A program made the position numbers and the translations under genes. Below are positions 1-8,256 of a stretch of 64,000 nucleotides of DNA, one piece after another (positions within the stretch are counted from its first letter, which is position 1; each line of letters begins with the position of its first letter). Below the pieces are notes generated by a model. It had not been told where the DNA came from, searched no databases, and was given only the letters and a program-made list of their open reading frames with translations. The stretch is from an uncultured Rhodospirillales bacterium (GTDB taxonomy: Bacteria > Pseudomonadota > Alphaproteobacteria > Rhodospirillales > UBA2165), in NCBI GenBank assembly GCA_913055735.1, contig CAJXKD010000001.1, positions 1,584,281-1,648,280 on the forward strand, given 5' to 3'.

Positions 1-343
1 CGGCAATGGGGGCGATCGCTTCGGGCAATGCGAAGCTTTCGACGAACAGGGTTAGGAGCCAAAGACTAAGCAGATAGCTCGCCAAATAGAAAACGGCATA
101 ACCGACGACCTTTTTAAAAGTTACACGGACACGAAAAACATAGAGTCCATGAATATACGCGCCGATCAAAATGCCGGCGATGAAGGAAAGCGTAAACGCC
201 ACTTGGTAAGTAAGAACAAGATTCAGCCCTAGATATAGCACGTAGGTAATGGCCGAATTTGCGAGGCCGCTCCAGAAAAACCGGAAGATCTGGTCCGGGG
301 GCGCGAGCTTAAAAGCTTTAGAGAGAGCTGGTCGAAAACGCAT
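1..343 (-). CDS. GtrA-family membrane protein, C-terminus cut by window edge
   Basis: The open frame starts at ATG 343 and runs off the left edge, giving about 114 visible residues. Several hydrophobic segments are visible (around residues 22-42, 48-68 and 82-105), in a small four-helix arrangement typical of GtrA-like proteins. Such proteins are thought to help move undecaprenyl-phosphate-linked sugars across the inner membrane. The gene lies 10 bp downstream of a methyltransferase and in the same run as a GT2 of the GtrB/DPM1 type, the usual functional partner. Family assignment is from the hydrophobic pattern and context, so substrate is unknown. Confidence 0.7.
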   Translation of the reverse strand, partial: MRFRPALSKAFKLAPPDQIFRFFWSGLANSAITYVLYLGLNLVLTYQVAFTLSFIAGILIGAYIHGLYVFRVRVTFKKVVGYAVFYLASYLLSLWLLTLFVESFALPEAIAPIA

Positions 344-353
344 AACACGAAGA

Positions 354-1406
354 TTATTTGCTATCTTCGCGTTCGGTTTCTAGTTGTTTGTTGAGCGATT
401 TTTCCAGCCATTCATGAACGCTGATCCCTTCGTTTATCGCAGCCTGGATCACCGCCTTCTTGGTGCGGGGCGTTACGCCTTCAAGTTGCCCAAAATAGCG
501 ACTCCGGTGTGTGCCACCGCGTAAACCCAAAATTGGCAAATCGAGATCAACTTCCGGTTCGGACTCGGATACTGTGAACTCAATCAGGTAGAATGCGTTT
601 CCGATTATCCAGCGCAACCGGACATCTTTAGCGGTAGGAGGCAATGCTGCGATAGGCGGTTCGAACCCGTAATGTTGGCTGGAGTTGATGAGAATTTCCC
701 CGTACTGCTTGTTTCGGAGCCATGGGGCAATACCTTCATCACCAAGGACAACTTTGCCTCCGGGCCGAACGACCCGGGCCATTTCGGCAATCGCCTGCCG
801 GACGTCAGAGAACAGATTTATCCCACCAAAATGAAACACGGCGTCAATGTGGTTGTCCGCGAACGGAAGATGGTGTGCGTTACCAACGGAAAATTCGACC
901 GTGGGTCCAGTATCGTCTTTGACTAGTTCCGAAATCTTCTCACGCCCGACGAGCAGCATTTCGCTGGACAGGTCCTGAAGAAAAAGCGTTCCGCCAGGCC
1001 CCAGCCGTCGGGCTATCTCGACCGAATCCCGGCAGGTTCCGCAGCCAATTTCCAAGACAAGACTGTTGTCGTCAATTTCCAATGCATCAATCATTTCTCT
1101 ACGCAGATCTTCTTCGTCCACGTAGAAACTTTTGAATAGCCAATCCTGGTAACTATCGTAGTCACCGCTGAATGTCTGATAGTAGTCATACTCCGCCTGC
1201 TCAACGGCGCTGAGCGACTCTCTAACATCCTCGGAAAAGTACACAATGCCGTCCTTAACCGGATACCGTCGCGGGTTTCCATTTTTGTCTTTACCTCCGA
1301 TCAGTTCGTCGGAAACAATTGTGTCGGTATCGCTGTAGGAGCCTTGTGTCCGGAGGGAGCAGCCGGTAGCCGGACAAATATAGTGTTTCAGGTTAATTCC
1401 TCTCAT
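354..1406 (-). CDS. Class I SAM-dependent methyltransferase
   Basis: A 350-aa protein with a Rossmann methyltransferase core. The glycine-rich motif I, VLEIGCGTCRDS, lies near residue 117, followed by the acidic turn LQDLSSEM and a motif IV-like DAVFHFGGINLF. A short N-terminal segment beginning HYICPATGC resembles the small Trm112-like module often found before such methyltransferases. The start ATG overlaps the stop of the upstream FemAB-like gene (ATGA), so the two are co-translated. Within a polysaccharide locus a sugar or lipid-carrier substrate is likely, but nothing in the sequence fixes it. Confidence 0.8.
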   Translation of the reverse strand: MRGINLKHYICPATGCSLRTQGSYSDTDTIVSDELIGGKDKNGNPRRYPVKDGIVYFSEDVRESLSAVEQAEYDYYQTFSGDYDSYQDWLFKSFYVDEEDLRREMIDALEIDDNSLVLEIGCGTCRDSVEIARRLGPGGTLFLQDLSSEMLLVGREKISELVKDDTGPTVEFSVGNAHHLPFADNHIDAVFHFGGINLFSDVRQAIAEMARVVRPGGKVVLGDEGIAPWLRNKQYGEILINSSQHYGFEPPIAALPPTAKDVRLRWIIGNAFYLIEFTVSESEPEVDLDLPILGLRGGTHRSRYFGQLEGVTPRTKKAVIQAAINEGISVHEWLEKSLNKQLETEREDSK

Positions 1407-2341
1407 TGGATTGGTACCGAGTAATGATCGTGAACGATTGTCCGGGCCCCAAAGCCTTCTTTGAATTCGCTCAATCCGGTGTTCAAAATTTTGCCCTGAG
1501 ACTCGTTGGAAATTCCGAAATCAAAATAGGCCTTGGACGGAAAAACGTTTTCGATCAATTGGGCAAACAATAAGTCAAGTGCGCTACACGCACGTCCTTC
1601 ATCCGTTGCCGCTATATATTGGCAATGTGCAACTTTGTCGCTTACGTAAATCACGACACCTGCTACCATCCTATTTCCACAGGTAGCTGCAAACAGACGG
1701 ATGTTCTCCGGAAATCGACTTCTTAGAAGTTCGATCTCTTCCACGGTATGGGTTGGTGCCGCTTGGTGGGAATCCTGAAGGCGCGCCGTCAATACGGACC
1801 AATACTCCGACCATGCGTTGGACTCGGCTACGTTGACGCCGTGCTTGACGGCTTTCGCAACGCCGCGCCGGCGTCGTTCTTGCCATTTGAGTTTGTTATG
1901 CATGTCGACTACGGAAAGTGTGTCTCGCCTAATCAGTTTTGCATCATACCGAAACAGCGCATACCGATCTTCTTCGGCGGGAAACCGGTGGTAAATGGTG
2001 GGAATCGTTTTGTACTGGAGGCAAGAAATTCCCTCCGCCCGCAGAAACTGAAGCATTTTGTCAAAAATAGTCAGTACGTGCACGGTGCCGATACGTTTGG
2101 GTAGAACCAACCCTCCATAGGTCAGTCCCTGATGACTAAACAATCCGTCGCCCATTCGATGCGCTGGAAGAACGGCGGCAAGTGCAGAGCCGTCGCGGAT
2201 GGTCAACGAATAATCCTCGAAGCGGTCCCCGTGATATTCAATGTAACGGCGATCCAATAGGAAGGTCCCGTTCTTGCTCTCTCTGACGAAGGAATTCCAT
2301 TCGTTCTCTTCAGACTTTGTATAGCGGCAAAGTTTGAACAT
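1403..2341 (-). CDS. FemAB/BioF2-like GNAT-fold acyltransferase
   Basis: A 312-aa protein with the two-lobed GNAT architecture of FemAB/BioF2-like acyltransferases. An N-terminal lobe ends near residue 150, then comes a basic helix (KWQERRRRG), and a C-terminal lobe carries the strand pattern RLFAATCGNRMVAGVVIYV and a YFDFGISNE motif typical of this group. These enzymes transfer acyl or aminoacyl groups to sugars or cell-wall precursors. It sits between a GT2 and a methyltransferase with 4-bp and 9-bp junctions, so it probably decorates the glycan made here. Acceptor and donor are not predictable. Confidence 0.72.
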   Translation of the reverse strand: MFKLCRYTKSEENEWNSFVRESKNGTFLLDRRYIEYHGDRFEDYSLTIRDGSALAAVLPAHRMGDGLFSHQGLTYGGLVLPKRIGTVHVLTIFDKMLQFLRAEGISCLQYKTIPTIYHRFPAEEDRYALFRYDAKLIRRDTLSVVDMHNKLKWQERRRRGVAKAVKHGVNVAESNAWSEYWSVLTARLQDSHQAAPTHTVEEIELLRSRFPENIRLFAATCGNRMVAGVVIYVSDKVAHCQYIAATDEGRACSALDLLFAQLIENVFPSKAYFDFGISNESQGKILNTGLSEFKEGFGARTIVHDHYSVPIQ

Positions 2342-2350
2342 TTTGAAGGA

Positions 2351-3262
2351 TTACAACAGCGTTTCCGCGATAACCGCTTCTGGCTTTGAACTCTGGTTTT
2401 CAAATATTCGCCAAAGGTACTCACCCAGTACACCAAGGGTGAAAAGAATCAGCCCGCCGAAAAAACTGATAAGTGTGGCAAGAGTCGGAAATCCGGCGAC
2501 TTGAGCATTATCGAACAACGCTCCGGCCAGAATCGTCAAGCCATAACAGAAACTAAGAAATGCGACGACCAATCCAAAAGCCGAAACCAACCGTATAGGT
2601 GCGACGGAAAAGCCGGTTACACTGTCGATGGCAAGTTTCAGTCTTTTCGATAAGGTCCAACGGGAAACACCAAACGGGCGCTCGGGCCGGTGATACTTGA
2701 TGATGCGCGGACTAAACCCCAACCAATGTGCAAAAAGGTGAGTGTTAATATTCTTGTTGCTGTCGCGAAGATAGGGAAGTGCCATGCTATCCAAAAGCAT
2801 CAGGTCGAATCCACGCGGCGGATAATTTTCGACGATCAGCGATCTCACCAATCGGTAATATAGCCAGGACAGAATTCTGTTTGAAACCGGGTCATCCCGC
2901 GACTCGCGTTGACAGATGACGTACTTCGATCCTTCAAGCCATAAATCCAACATCGCGAGGACTTTATCTAAGGGATCTTGGAGGTCAGCGGCTACCATCG
3001 TAAAGCAGTTGCCGGTGACGAACCGGAGTCCTGTTTTCGAAGCGGCAACAGCCCCGAAGTTGCGTGTTAGTTTTATAACTTTCGTTTCAGGCCGTTTTTC
3101 TTTGATTTTCAAAAGCTCGGAGAATGAATTGTCGCCCGAGCCGTCGTCGACAAAGATCAATTCAAGATCCATGTCACGATCTGCCAACTGGTGTTCGAAC
3201 TTTTCCAGTTCCGAATACAATGGCACCAATGATTCTTCGTTGAAATAGACAGGAAGAACCAT
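2351..3262 (-). CDS. Family 2 glycosyltransferase with two C-terminal TM helices (GtrB/DPM1 type)
   Basis: A 303-aa GT-A glycosyltransferase. It shows the nucleotide-binding start VLPVYFNEES, the metal and nucleotide motif FVDDGSGDNS, a second acidic motif ADLQDP, and two C-terminal transmembrane helices near residues 225-247 and 262-285. This layout matches polyprenyl-phosphate glycosyltransferases (DPM1, GtrB, ArnC) that load a sugar on undecaprenyl phosphate at the inner membrane. The first beta-strand is short at the ATG. A CTG nine codons upstream (3289) follows a GGGAGG sequence and would restore a canonical LSMVLPVY start, so the true start may be there. Confidence 0.88.
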   Translation of the reverse strand: MVLPVYFNEESLVPLYSELEKFEHQLADRDMDLELIFVDDGSGDNSFSELLKIKEKRPETKVIKLTRNFGAVAASKTGLRFVTGNCFTMVAADLQDPLDKVLAMLDLWLEGSKYVICQRESRDDPVSNRILSWLYYRLVRSLIVENYPPRGFDLMLLDSMALPYLRDSNKNINTHLFAHWLGFSPRIIKYHRPERPFGVSRWTLSKRLKLAIDSVTGFSVAPIRLVSAFGLVVAFLSFCYGLTILAGALFDNAQVAGFPTLATLISFFGGLILFTLGVLGEYLWRIFENQSSKPEAVIAETLL

Positions 3263-3330
3263 TGAAAGAGTTTTTTTCGCTGTTTCCAGGGTTTGGCCTC
3301 CCTATCCCTAAAGATATTTAGTAAGCATCT

Positions 3331-4272
3331 CTAGAGATCGCCATCCAAACGTGCATACCCGAAACCTGTTCTCCCGTGATCATTGCCGTTATAGAACATG
3401 TAGGTTCCGTATTTGGTTTGACAGATCGAGCAGGCGTAAACCATTTCTGAATCCCACCCTGTTTCGGAAACGTCGATGCCGATCCTGGCGTCGTCTCGGT
3501 GCCAATTGATACCATCATTAGAGTGGGCATAGCCGAGCCGGTATGGAATACTTTTTCTGCGCAATGAATACCACATGTGAAATCCCTTGCTGCCCAGGAT
3601 CACATGGGGGCGTCCAAACCCGAACTCATCATCGTTCGCAAAATCCAAAACCAACTTACCCTTGTTGGGCCAATTGATGCCGTCGTCGGAATGTGTGTAA
3701 TGCACGGGATATGTCGGAATGTCCTTGTCACCGACGGGGATGAATTTGTTCGAAACGATATACCACATATGAAAGCCCCCTGATTCGTCCTCAACCGCAC
3801 ATGGTGCGGATCGCAGGAGAGTGCCCTCATCAGCGCGGTCAAGGATCGGCACTTCGGAGTAGCGTTCAAATCTACTTCCATCCTCATTGCCGATTGCCAG
3901 GCCGGAAAATATAGTATAGCGAATTTTCAAGCCTTGTTGGAAACCGGCGTAATATAGATAGACTTTATTCTTTCGGCGCAAAATAGAAATCGGAACCACG
4001 CCGTTATCATCGAAATGGCCGGGCTTCCCGATGTCCAGAACAGGCGTGTCGGGATTTGACAGAATATGTTGCGGATCTGAAGTGCTGACATCGATATAGC
4101 CAACCCGACCGGCCATGTTCTCGTCGAGACCGGAATAAAAAATTCGGATTCGGTCATCGGATAGTACCAGTGGCGTTGGGCACATCGCATGGCTGCGCGA
4201 CCAGGGGCGCGTCGTGTCGGGGGCGAAAATAAGTCCCCTTTTCTCCCATTTGAATGGTCGCTCGTCACTCAT
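3331..4272 (-). CDS. Five-bladed beta-propeller glycosidase-like protein (GH43/GH130 type)
   Basis: A 313-aa protein with repeating blades marked by aromatic strands such as HMWYIVS, HMWYSLRRKS and YMFYNGND and by repeated SDDGINW / SNDGINW turns. This pattern is typical of five-bladed propellers of the GH43/GH32/GH130 superfamily. No signal peptide is visible, so it appears cytoplasmic. That would suit a phosphorylase-like or binding role in polysaccharide synthesis rather than secreted degradation. It lies 5 bp from the acyltransferase gene. Catalytic acids cannot be assigned with confidence by eye, so it may also be a non-enzymatic propeller. Confidence 0.65.
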   Translation of the reverse strand: MSDERPFKWEKRGLIFAPDTTRPWSRSHAMCPTPLVLSDDRIRIFYSGLDENMAGRVGYIDVSTSDPQHILSNPDTPVLDIGKPGHFDDNGVVPISILRRKNKVYLYYAGFQQGLKIRYTIFSGLAIGNEDGSRFERYSEVPILDRADEGTLLRSAPCAVEDESGGFHMWYIVSNKFIPVGDKDIPTYPVHYTHSDDGINWPNKGKLVLDFANDDEFGFGRPHVILGSKGFHMWYSLRRKSIPYRLGYAHSNDGINWHRDDARIGIDVSETGWDSEMVYACSICQTKYGTYMFYNGNDHGRTGFGYARLDGDL

Positions 4273-4277
4273 GGCGG

Positions 4278-4961
4278 TTATTTTGCATCCGCTTTGAAAT
4301 ACCGCCGGGCGCTTATCCTTGCCGGTTCCGGCGATTTAATCCGGTAGATGCTGTTTTCCTCCGTGTCTTGAGTGATCAGTACGCCTGGCCCGATCCAGCA
4401 GTCGTCCGCGACGTTTACGCCATCGGCAATCGTTGAGTTCACGCCGAGAAAACAATTGTCGCCGATGACGCAGGAACCGGAAACCACAACATGAGACGCC
4501 ATAAAGACATTGTCTTTAATCCTACTGTGATGCCCCACATGGTTTCCGCTCCATAGAATCACGTTGGAGCCAATTGTGACGAAAGGCTGGATCGTGTTTT
4601 CCTCGAATACGAACGTATGCTCGCCGATCTGTGCGTTGCTGGCGACGGTTGCACGGGAACTCACGAAGGACGCCAATCGGTATCCTTTACGTTTCATCGC
4701 TCCGGCAAGGCGGGTGCGCAGCCGGTTCAATTGGGTGTAGACGGCCGCGACGTAGGCCGCGTGCGCGTCGGGTGCGAAATGATTCTCGACATCCTCGAGC
4801 GCGACAACCGGTAGGCCGAACATCTCCTCTTTCTTCAAGTAGTCCCGTTCGACGGTAAAGCCGACAACTTCGTATGGGGAATCCTCGGTAAAATAGTAAT
4901 AGGCCACTTCTGCCGACAGGCTGTCTCCGACAAGGACCAGTTTATTGGAATCGGTGCTCAT
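4278..4961 (-). CDS. PglD/NeuD-like left-handed beta-helix sugar acyltransferase
   Basis: A 227-aa protein. Residues 5-65 form a Rossmann-like N-terminal domain (KLVLVGDSLSAEVAYY, then FGLPVVALEDV). Residues from about 105 on form hexapeptide repeats of a left-handed beta-helix (ASNAQIGEH, GSCVIGDNCFLGVNSTIAD, DDCWIGPGVLI). The catalytic-type histidines lie in the GNHVGHHSRI segment. Family members such as PglD acetylate an amino group on nucleotide sugars. Directly downstream of a DegT-type aminotransferase, rmlA and rmlB, it probably acylates a dTDP-amino-deoxyhexose. No Shine-Dalgarno sequence is obvious before the ATG. Confidence 0.82.
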   Translation of the reverse strand: MSTDSNKLVLVGDSLSAEVAYYYFTEDSPYEVVGFTVERDYLKKEEMFGLPVVALEDVENHFAPDAHAAYVAAVYTQLNRLRTRLAGAMKRKGYRLASFVSSRATVASNAQIGEHTFVFEENTIQPFVTIGSNVILWSGNHVGHHSRIKDNVFMASHVVVSGSCVIGDNCFLGVNSTIADGVNVADDCWIGPGVLITQDTEENSIYRIKSPEPARISARRYFKADAK

Positions 4962-5032
4962 TGGGGGGACTCTAAATAGAAAGGGCTCGCGTTTTTGGCT
5001 TCGGTATACGGCCGAATTATAGGGTTCGGCAT

Positions 5033-6184
5033 CTAATTGGTTGAGGCGCCTGGATCATATCCAACAAGCGCTGAAACAACCATGTCAATTTCGTGCGCAG
5101 TCATCTCAGGAAAACAGGGAACGGTAAGTATTTCCTGCGCCGCACGCTCGGTTTCCCTCAACGGGCCCGCGACCCTAACCCGTTCATTGAATGCTGCCTG
5201 TTTGTGATCCGGCACGGGGTAGTGAATGTCGGAGGCGATTTGGTGAGCAGCAAGGTGCGAGCGGATAGCGTCACGCTCGCGACTGCGCAGTATGCAAAGG
5301 TGCGCGGCGAAATCCGTTTGATCCGGTTCGGCGCCAGGGGGCGGCAAGATCAATTCTGATTTTGCCGAAAGTTCGCGCCGATAGGTGTCGATGATTGCCC
5401 GCCGTCTTAGGTTGTCTTCATCGACGAAGGAAAGCAATTCCCGGAGAATGGCGGCCTGGATTTCATCCATGCGGCTGTTCATTCCCAAGACCTTTCCGGT
5501 TTCATACTTTCGTTTCCAGCCGTATTGGCGCAATTGTTTCGCCGTTTCTGCCAGCTGGGCATCGTCTGTGGCTAGCGCCCCCGCGTCTCCGAAAGCCCCC
5601 AAATTCTTGGTCGGATAAAAACTAAAGCAGCCGATCAAACCCCATGATCCTGCTCGGCGTCTCCCCTTCGCTGCGCCATGGGCCTGGGCGCAGTCTTCAA
5701 TAAGAGGAAGCCCGGCGTCGTCGGCTATAGCGCTGATTTTTTCCAGTTCTGCCATCCGTCCATAGAGATGGGTCACGATGATCGCTTTGGTTCTGTCCGT
5801 AATCGCGACTTCAAGCTCCGCGGGCGACATGTTTAGCGTTTCCCCATCCACGTCGACGCAAACGGGAGTGGCGCCAGTTTTAAGTATGGCAGTGACGGAA
5901 TATCCGCCGGCGTTTGCCACTGTAATGATCTCGTCTCCCTGTCCGCATTCCAGTAGCCGGAGCGAAAGTTCCAACGCGTCGGTACCGTTCGCGACCCCAA
6001 TGGCATGCTTAGTGCCAACGAAAGCCGCGAACTCTTCTTCGAAACCCTCCAACTCAGGACCGAGCACGTACCAGCCGCTCTCGAGAACGCGTTCGACGGC
6101 TCCATGTATCCTTTTCCGTCGGGCTGCGGGGCGCCGTTTCAGATTGTTGATGGGCAACGGCAAAGGCGGGTTTTCCTTACGCAC
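5033..6184 (-). CDS. DegT/DnrJ/EryC1/StrS-family sugar aminotransferase
   Basis: A 383-aa PLP enzyme. The substrate and PLP segments are canonical: ANGTDALELSLRLL near residue 66, the aspartate in LIEDCAQAHGA, and the Schiff-base lysine in FSFYPTKNLGAFGDAG. These enzymes aminate keto-sugar nucleotides with glutamate as donor. It starts with GTG 4 bp downstream of rmlA, so the substrate is probably derived from dTDP-4-keto-6-deoxyglucose. Whether it acts at C3 (like QdtB/FdtB) or C4 (like VioA/WecE) cannot be decided. No 3,4-ketoisomerase gene is visible next to it. Confidence 0.88.
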   Translation of the reverse strand: MRKENPPLPLPINNLKRRPAARRKRIHGAVERVLESGWYVLGPELEGFEEEFAAFVGTKHAIGVANGTDALELSLRLLECGQGDEIITVANAGGYSVTAILKTGATPVCVDVDGETLNMSPAELEVAITDRTKAIIVTHLYGRMAELEKISAIADDAGLPLIEDCAQAHGAAKGRRRAGSWGLIGCFSFYPTKNLGAFGDAGALATDDAQLAETAKQLRQYGWKRKYETGKVLGMNSRMDEIQAAILRELLSFVDEDNLRRRAIIDTYRRELSAKSELILPPPGAEPDQTDFAAHLCILRSRERDAIRSHLAAHQIASDIHYPVPDHKQAAFNERVRVAGPLRETERAAQEILTVPCFPEMTAHEIDMVVSALVGYDPGASTN

Positions 6185-6188
6185 CTTA

Positions 6189-7061
6189 CTATCGGCCAGT
6201 GGAAAATATGCTCTTCAGGTAATGGCCATAGGGGCTGGAATTCAATCGGTCCGCCTCGGCGAGAAATCTCTCGTCGTCAATCCAGCCCTGACGCCAAGCG
6301 ATTTCTTCGATGCAGGCAATTTTCAATCCCTGACGCCGCTCGATGGTCGCGATAAAGTTACAGGCATCCAAAAGAGAATCCGGCGTACCGGTATCGAGCC
6401 AGGAAAAGCCCCGTCCCAATCGAATGACGGAGAGTGCATCTTGCTCCAGATACAGGCGGTTGATATCCGTGATCTCAAGCTCGCCTCTTTTCGACGGTGT
6501 GAGCGATTTTGCGAAATCGCATACGCGATTATCGTAGCAGTACAAGCCGGTTACTGCGTAATGAGATCTCGGATTCTCAGGTTTCTCTTCGATGCCGAGG
6601 ACTTTGCCCTGGTCATTAAATTCGACGACCCCGAACCTCTTCGGGTCGGGCACCCAATAGCCGAAGACGACCGCTCCCTCCTTTTTTTGGATGGCGTTAG
6701 CTAGTACCGACCGCAAGCTCTCACCGAAGAAAATATTGTCTCCGAGAGCCAGCATGCTCGGTTCGCCTGCGATGAACTGTTCGGCGATGATAAACGCCTC
6801 GGCAATCCCTTTTGGCTGCTCCTGAACGGCATATTCGATTCGCATACCGAGCTGACTGCCGTCGCCAAAAACGGACTCGAAAAGTTCTTTGTCTTCCGGC
6901 CTGGAGATAATCAAGACTTCCCGAATTTCGGCCAGCATCAGGGTTGCCAGCGGATAATAGAGAAGAGGCTTGTCGTATACTGGAAGCAGATGCTTGTTAA
7001 CGGCGCCAGTCATCGGCGCCATTCTTGATCCTGTGCCCCCCGCGAGAATAATGCCCTTCAT
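6189..7061 (-). CDS. rmlA: Glucose-1-phosphate thymidylyltransferase RmlA
   Basis: A 290-aa protein of the usual RmlA length. It has the nucleotidyltransferase signature GIILAGGTGSRMAPMT at the N-terminus, YYPLATLMLAEIREVLII, ALGDNIFFGE and the product-binding GRGFSWLDTGT segment. It makes dTDP-glucose from dTTP and glucose-1-phosphate. It lies between rmlB upstream and an aminotransferase downstream, with no rmlC or rmlD in view. The pathway therefore probably leads to an amino-dideoxy sugar, not to rhamnose. Confidence 0.95.
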   Translation of the reverse strand: MKGIILAGGTGSRMAPMTGAVNKHLLPVYDKPLLYYPLATLMLAEIREVLIISRPEDKELFESVFGDGSQLGMRIEYAVQEQPKGIAEAFIIAEQFIAGEPSMLALGDNIFFGESLRSVLANAIQKKEGAVVFGYWVPDPKRFGVVEFNDQGKVLGIEEKPENPRSHYAVTGLYCYDNRVCDFAKSLTPSKRGELEITDINRLYLEQDALSVIRLGRGFSWLDTGTPDSLLDACNFIATIERRQGLKIACIEEIAWRQGWIDDERFLAEADRLNSSPYGHYLKSIFSTGR

Positions 7062-7077
7062 ACGTTTCTCCGGCCGA

Positions 7078-8148
7078 TTACTGACCGCGTCGCCGTCCTA
7101 AACGTTCGCCATCATAGGTATTCTGCAAAAATGGACGCCACCAGTCTTCATGGTCCAAATACCAGGCCACCGTCAATTCCAGGCCGGTTTCCAATGTATG
7201 CCGGGGTTGCCAACCCAGTTCTCGCTGAATCTTTCCGGTATCCATGGCGTACCGGAAATCATGGCCTGGCCGATCGTCGACAAACGTGATCAAGTCGCAA
7301 TACCCACCGGTGGGTTTCGTTGACGGGGCCGCTGTATCCAAATGGCGGCACAACGACCGGACGATGTCGATGTTTCTGGCTTCGGCGTTGCCGCCGATGT
7401 TGTAGGTCTCACCAACACGGCCTCGCGTCAGAATCGTCAAAAGCGCGTCGACGTGATCGTCAACGTACAGCCAGTCACGGACATTCTCTCCCGTCCCGTA
7501 GATCGGTAAATCCTTACCGTCTACAGCTCGCACGATCATAAGCGGGATCAATTTCTCCGGAAATTGATATGGCCCGTAGTTGTTCGAACAGTTGCTGATG
7601 ATGACGGGCAGTCCGTATGTGCGGTGCCACGACAATACAAAGTGGTCTGCCGCTGCCTTGCTTGCGGCATATGGCGAATTCGGCTGGTAGGGCGACGTCT
7701 CATCGAAGGCGCCGGTTTCGCCAAGGGAGCCAAAGACCTCATCTGTGGAAACGTGATGAAACCGAAAATTCCTCTGGCGGTCACCCGTCAAATTCGACCA
7801 ATAATCGTTTGCGACCTGAAGCAGCGAACAGGTCCCGACCACGTTCGTGTGCACGAAATCTGCGGGGCCGTCGATCGACCTGTCAACATGGGTCTCAGCG
7901 GCCAGATGGACCACGGCGTCGGGTTGGAAATCTTCAAACTCCCGGCGCACAGCGGCGGTGTCGCAAATATCGATTTTACGGAATGCATAGCACGGGTTGT
8001 CTTGAACGGATTCAAGTGTCCTGAGATCGGATGCATAGGTCAGTTTATCCAGATTCAATACCGTTATGCTTTTCTGGCTCAGCAAATACCGGACGAAGGC
8101 CGAACCGATAAACCCCGCGCCGCCGGTGACGAGAATACGCAAGCTCAC
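7078..8148 (-). CDS. rmlB: dTDP-glucose 4,6-dehydratase RmlB
   Basis: A 356-aa extended short-chain dehydrogenase. It shows the NAD motif TGGAGFIGS, the HLAAETHVDRSI segment, the active-site HVSTDEVFGSL (Asp-Glu of dehydratases) and the YAASK catalytic Tyr/Lys. The C-terminal substrate-binding part NNYGPYQFPEKLIP is also typical. It converts dTDP-glucose to dTDP-4-keto-6-deoxyglucose. The start is GTG at 8148. The gene leads the rmlB-rmlA-aminotransferase-acyltransferase run and is divergent from the SGNH-like gene at 8257. Confidence 0.95.
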   Translation of the reverse strand: MSLRILVTGGAGFIGSAFVRYLLSQKSITVLNLDKLTYASDLRTLESVQDNPCYAFRKIDICDTAAVRREFEDFQPDAVVHLAAETHVDRSIDGPADFVHTNVVGTCSLLQVANDYWSNLTGDRQRNFRFHHVSTDEVFGSLGETGAFDETSPYQPNSPYAASKAAADHFVLSWHRTYGLPVIISNCSNNYGPYQFPEKLIPLMIVRAVDGKDLPIYGTGENVRDWLYVDDHVDALLTILTRGRVGETYNIGGNAEARNIDIVRSLCRHLDTAAPSTKPTGGYCDLITFVDDRPGHDFRYAMDTGKIQRELGWQPRHTLETGLELTVAWYLDHEDWWRPFLQNTYDGERLGRRRGQ

Positions 8149-8256
8149 AGGTTGATCTTCCCTGCCGGCCTGTTGGTGCGGTAACCTCGCCCTTGTAGCC
8201 CGAATCCCTTGGTGGCAAGGTCCGATAAATCGTCCCGGGAAGGCCTAAACTTTTTT

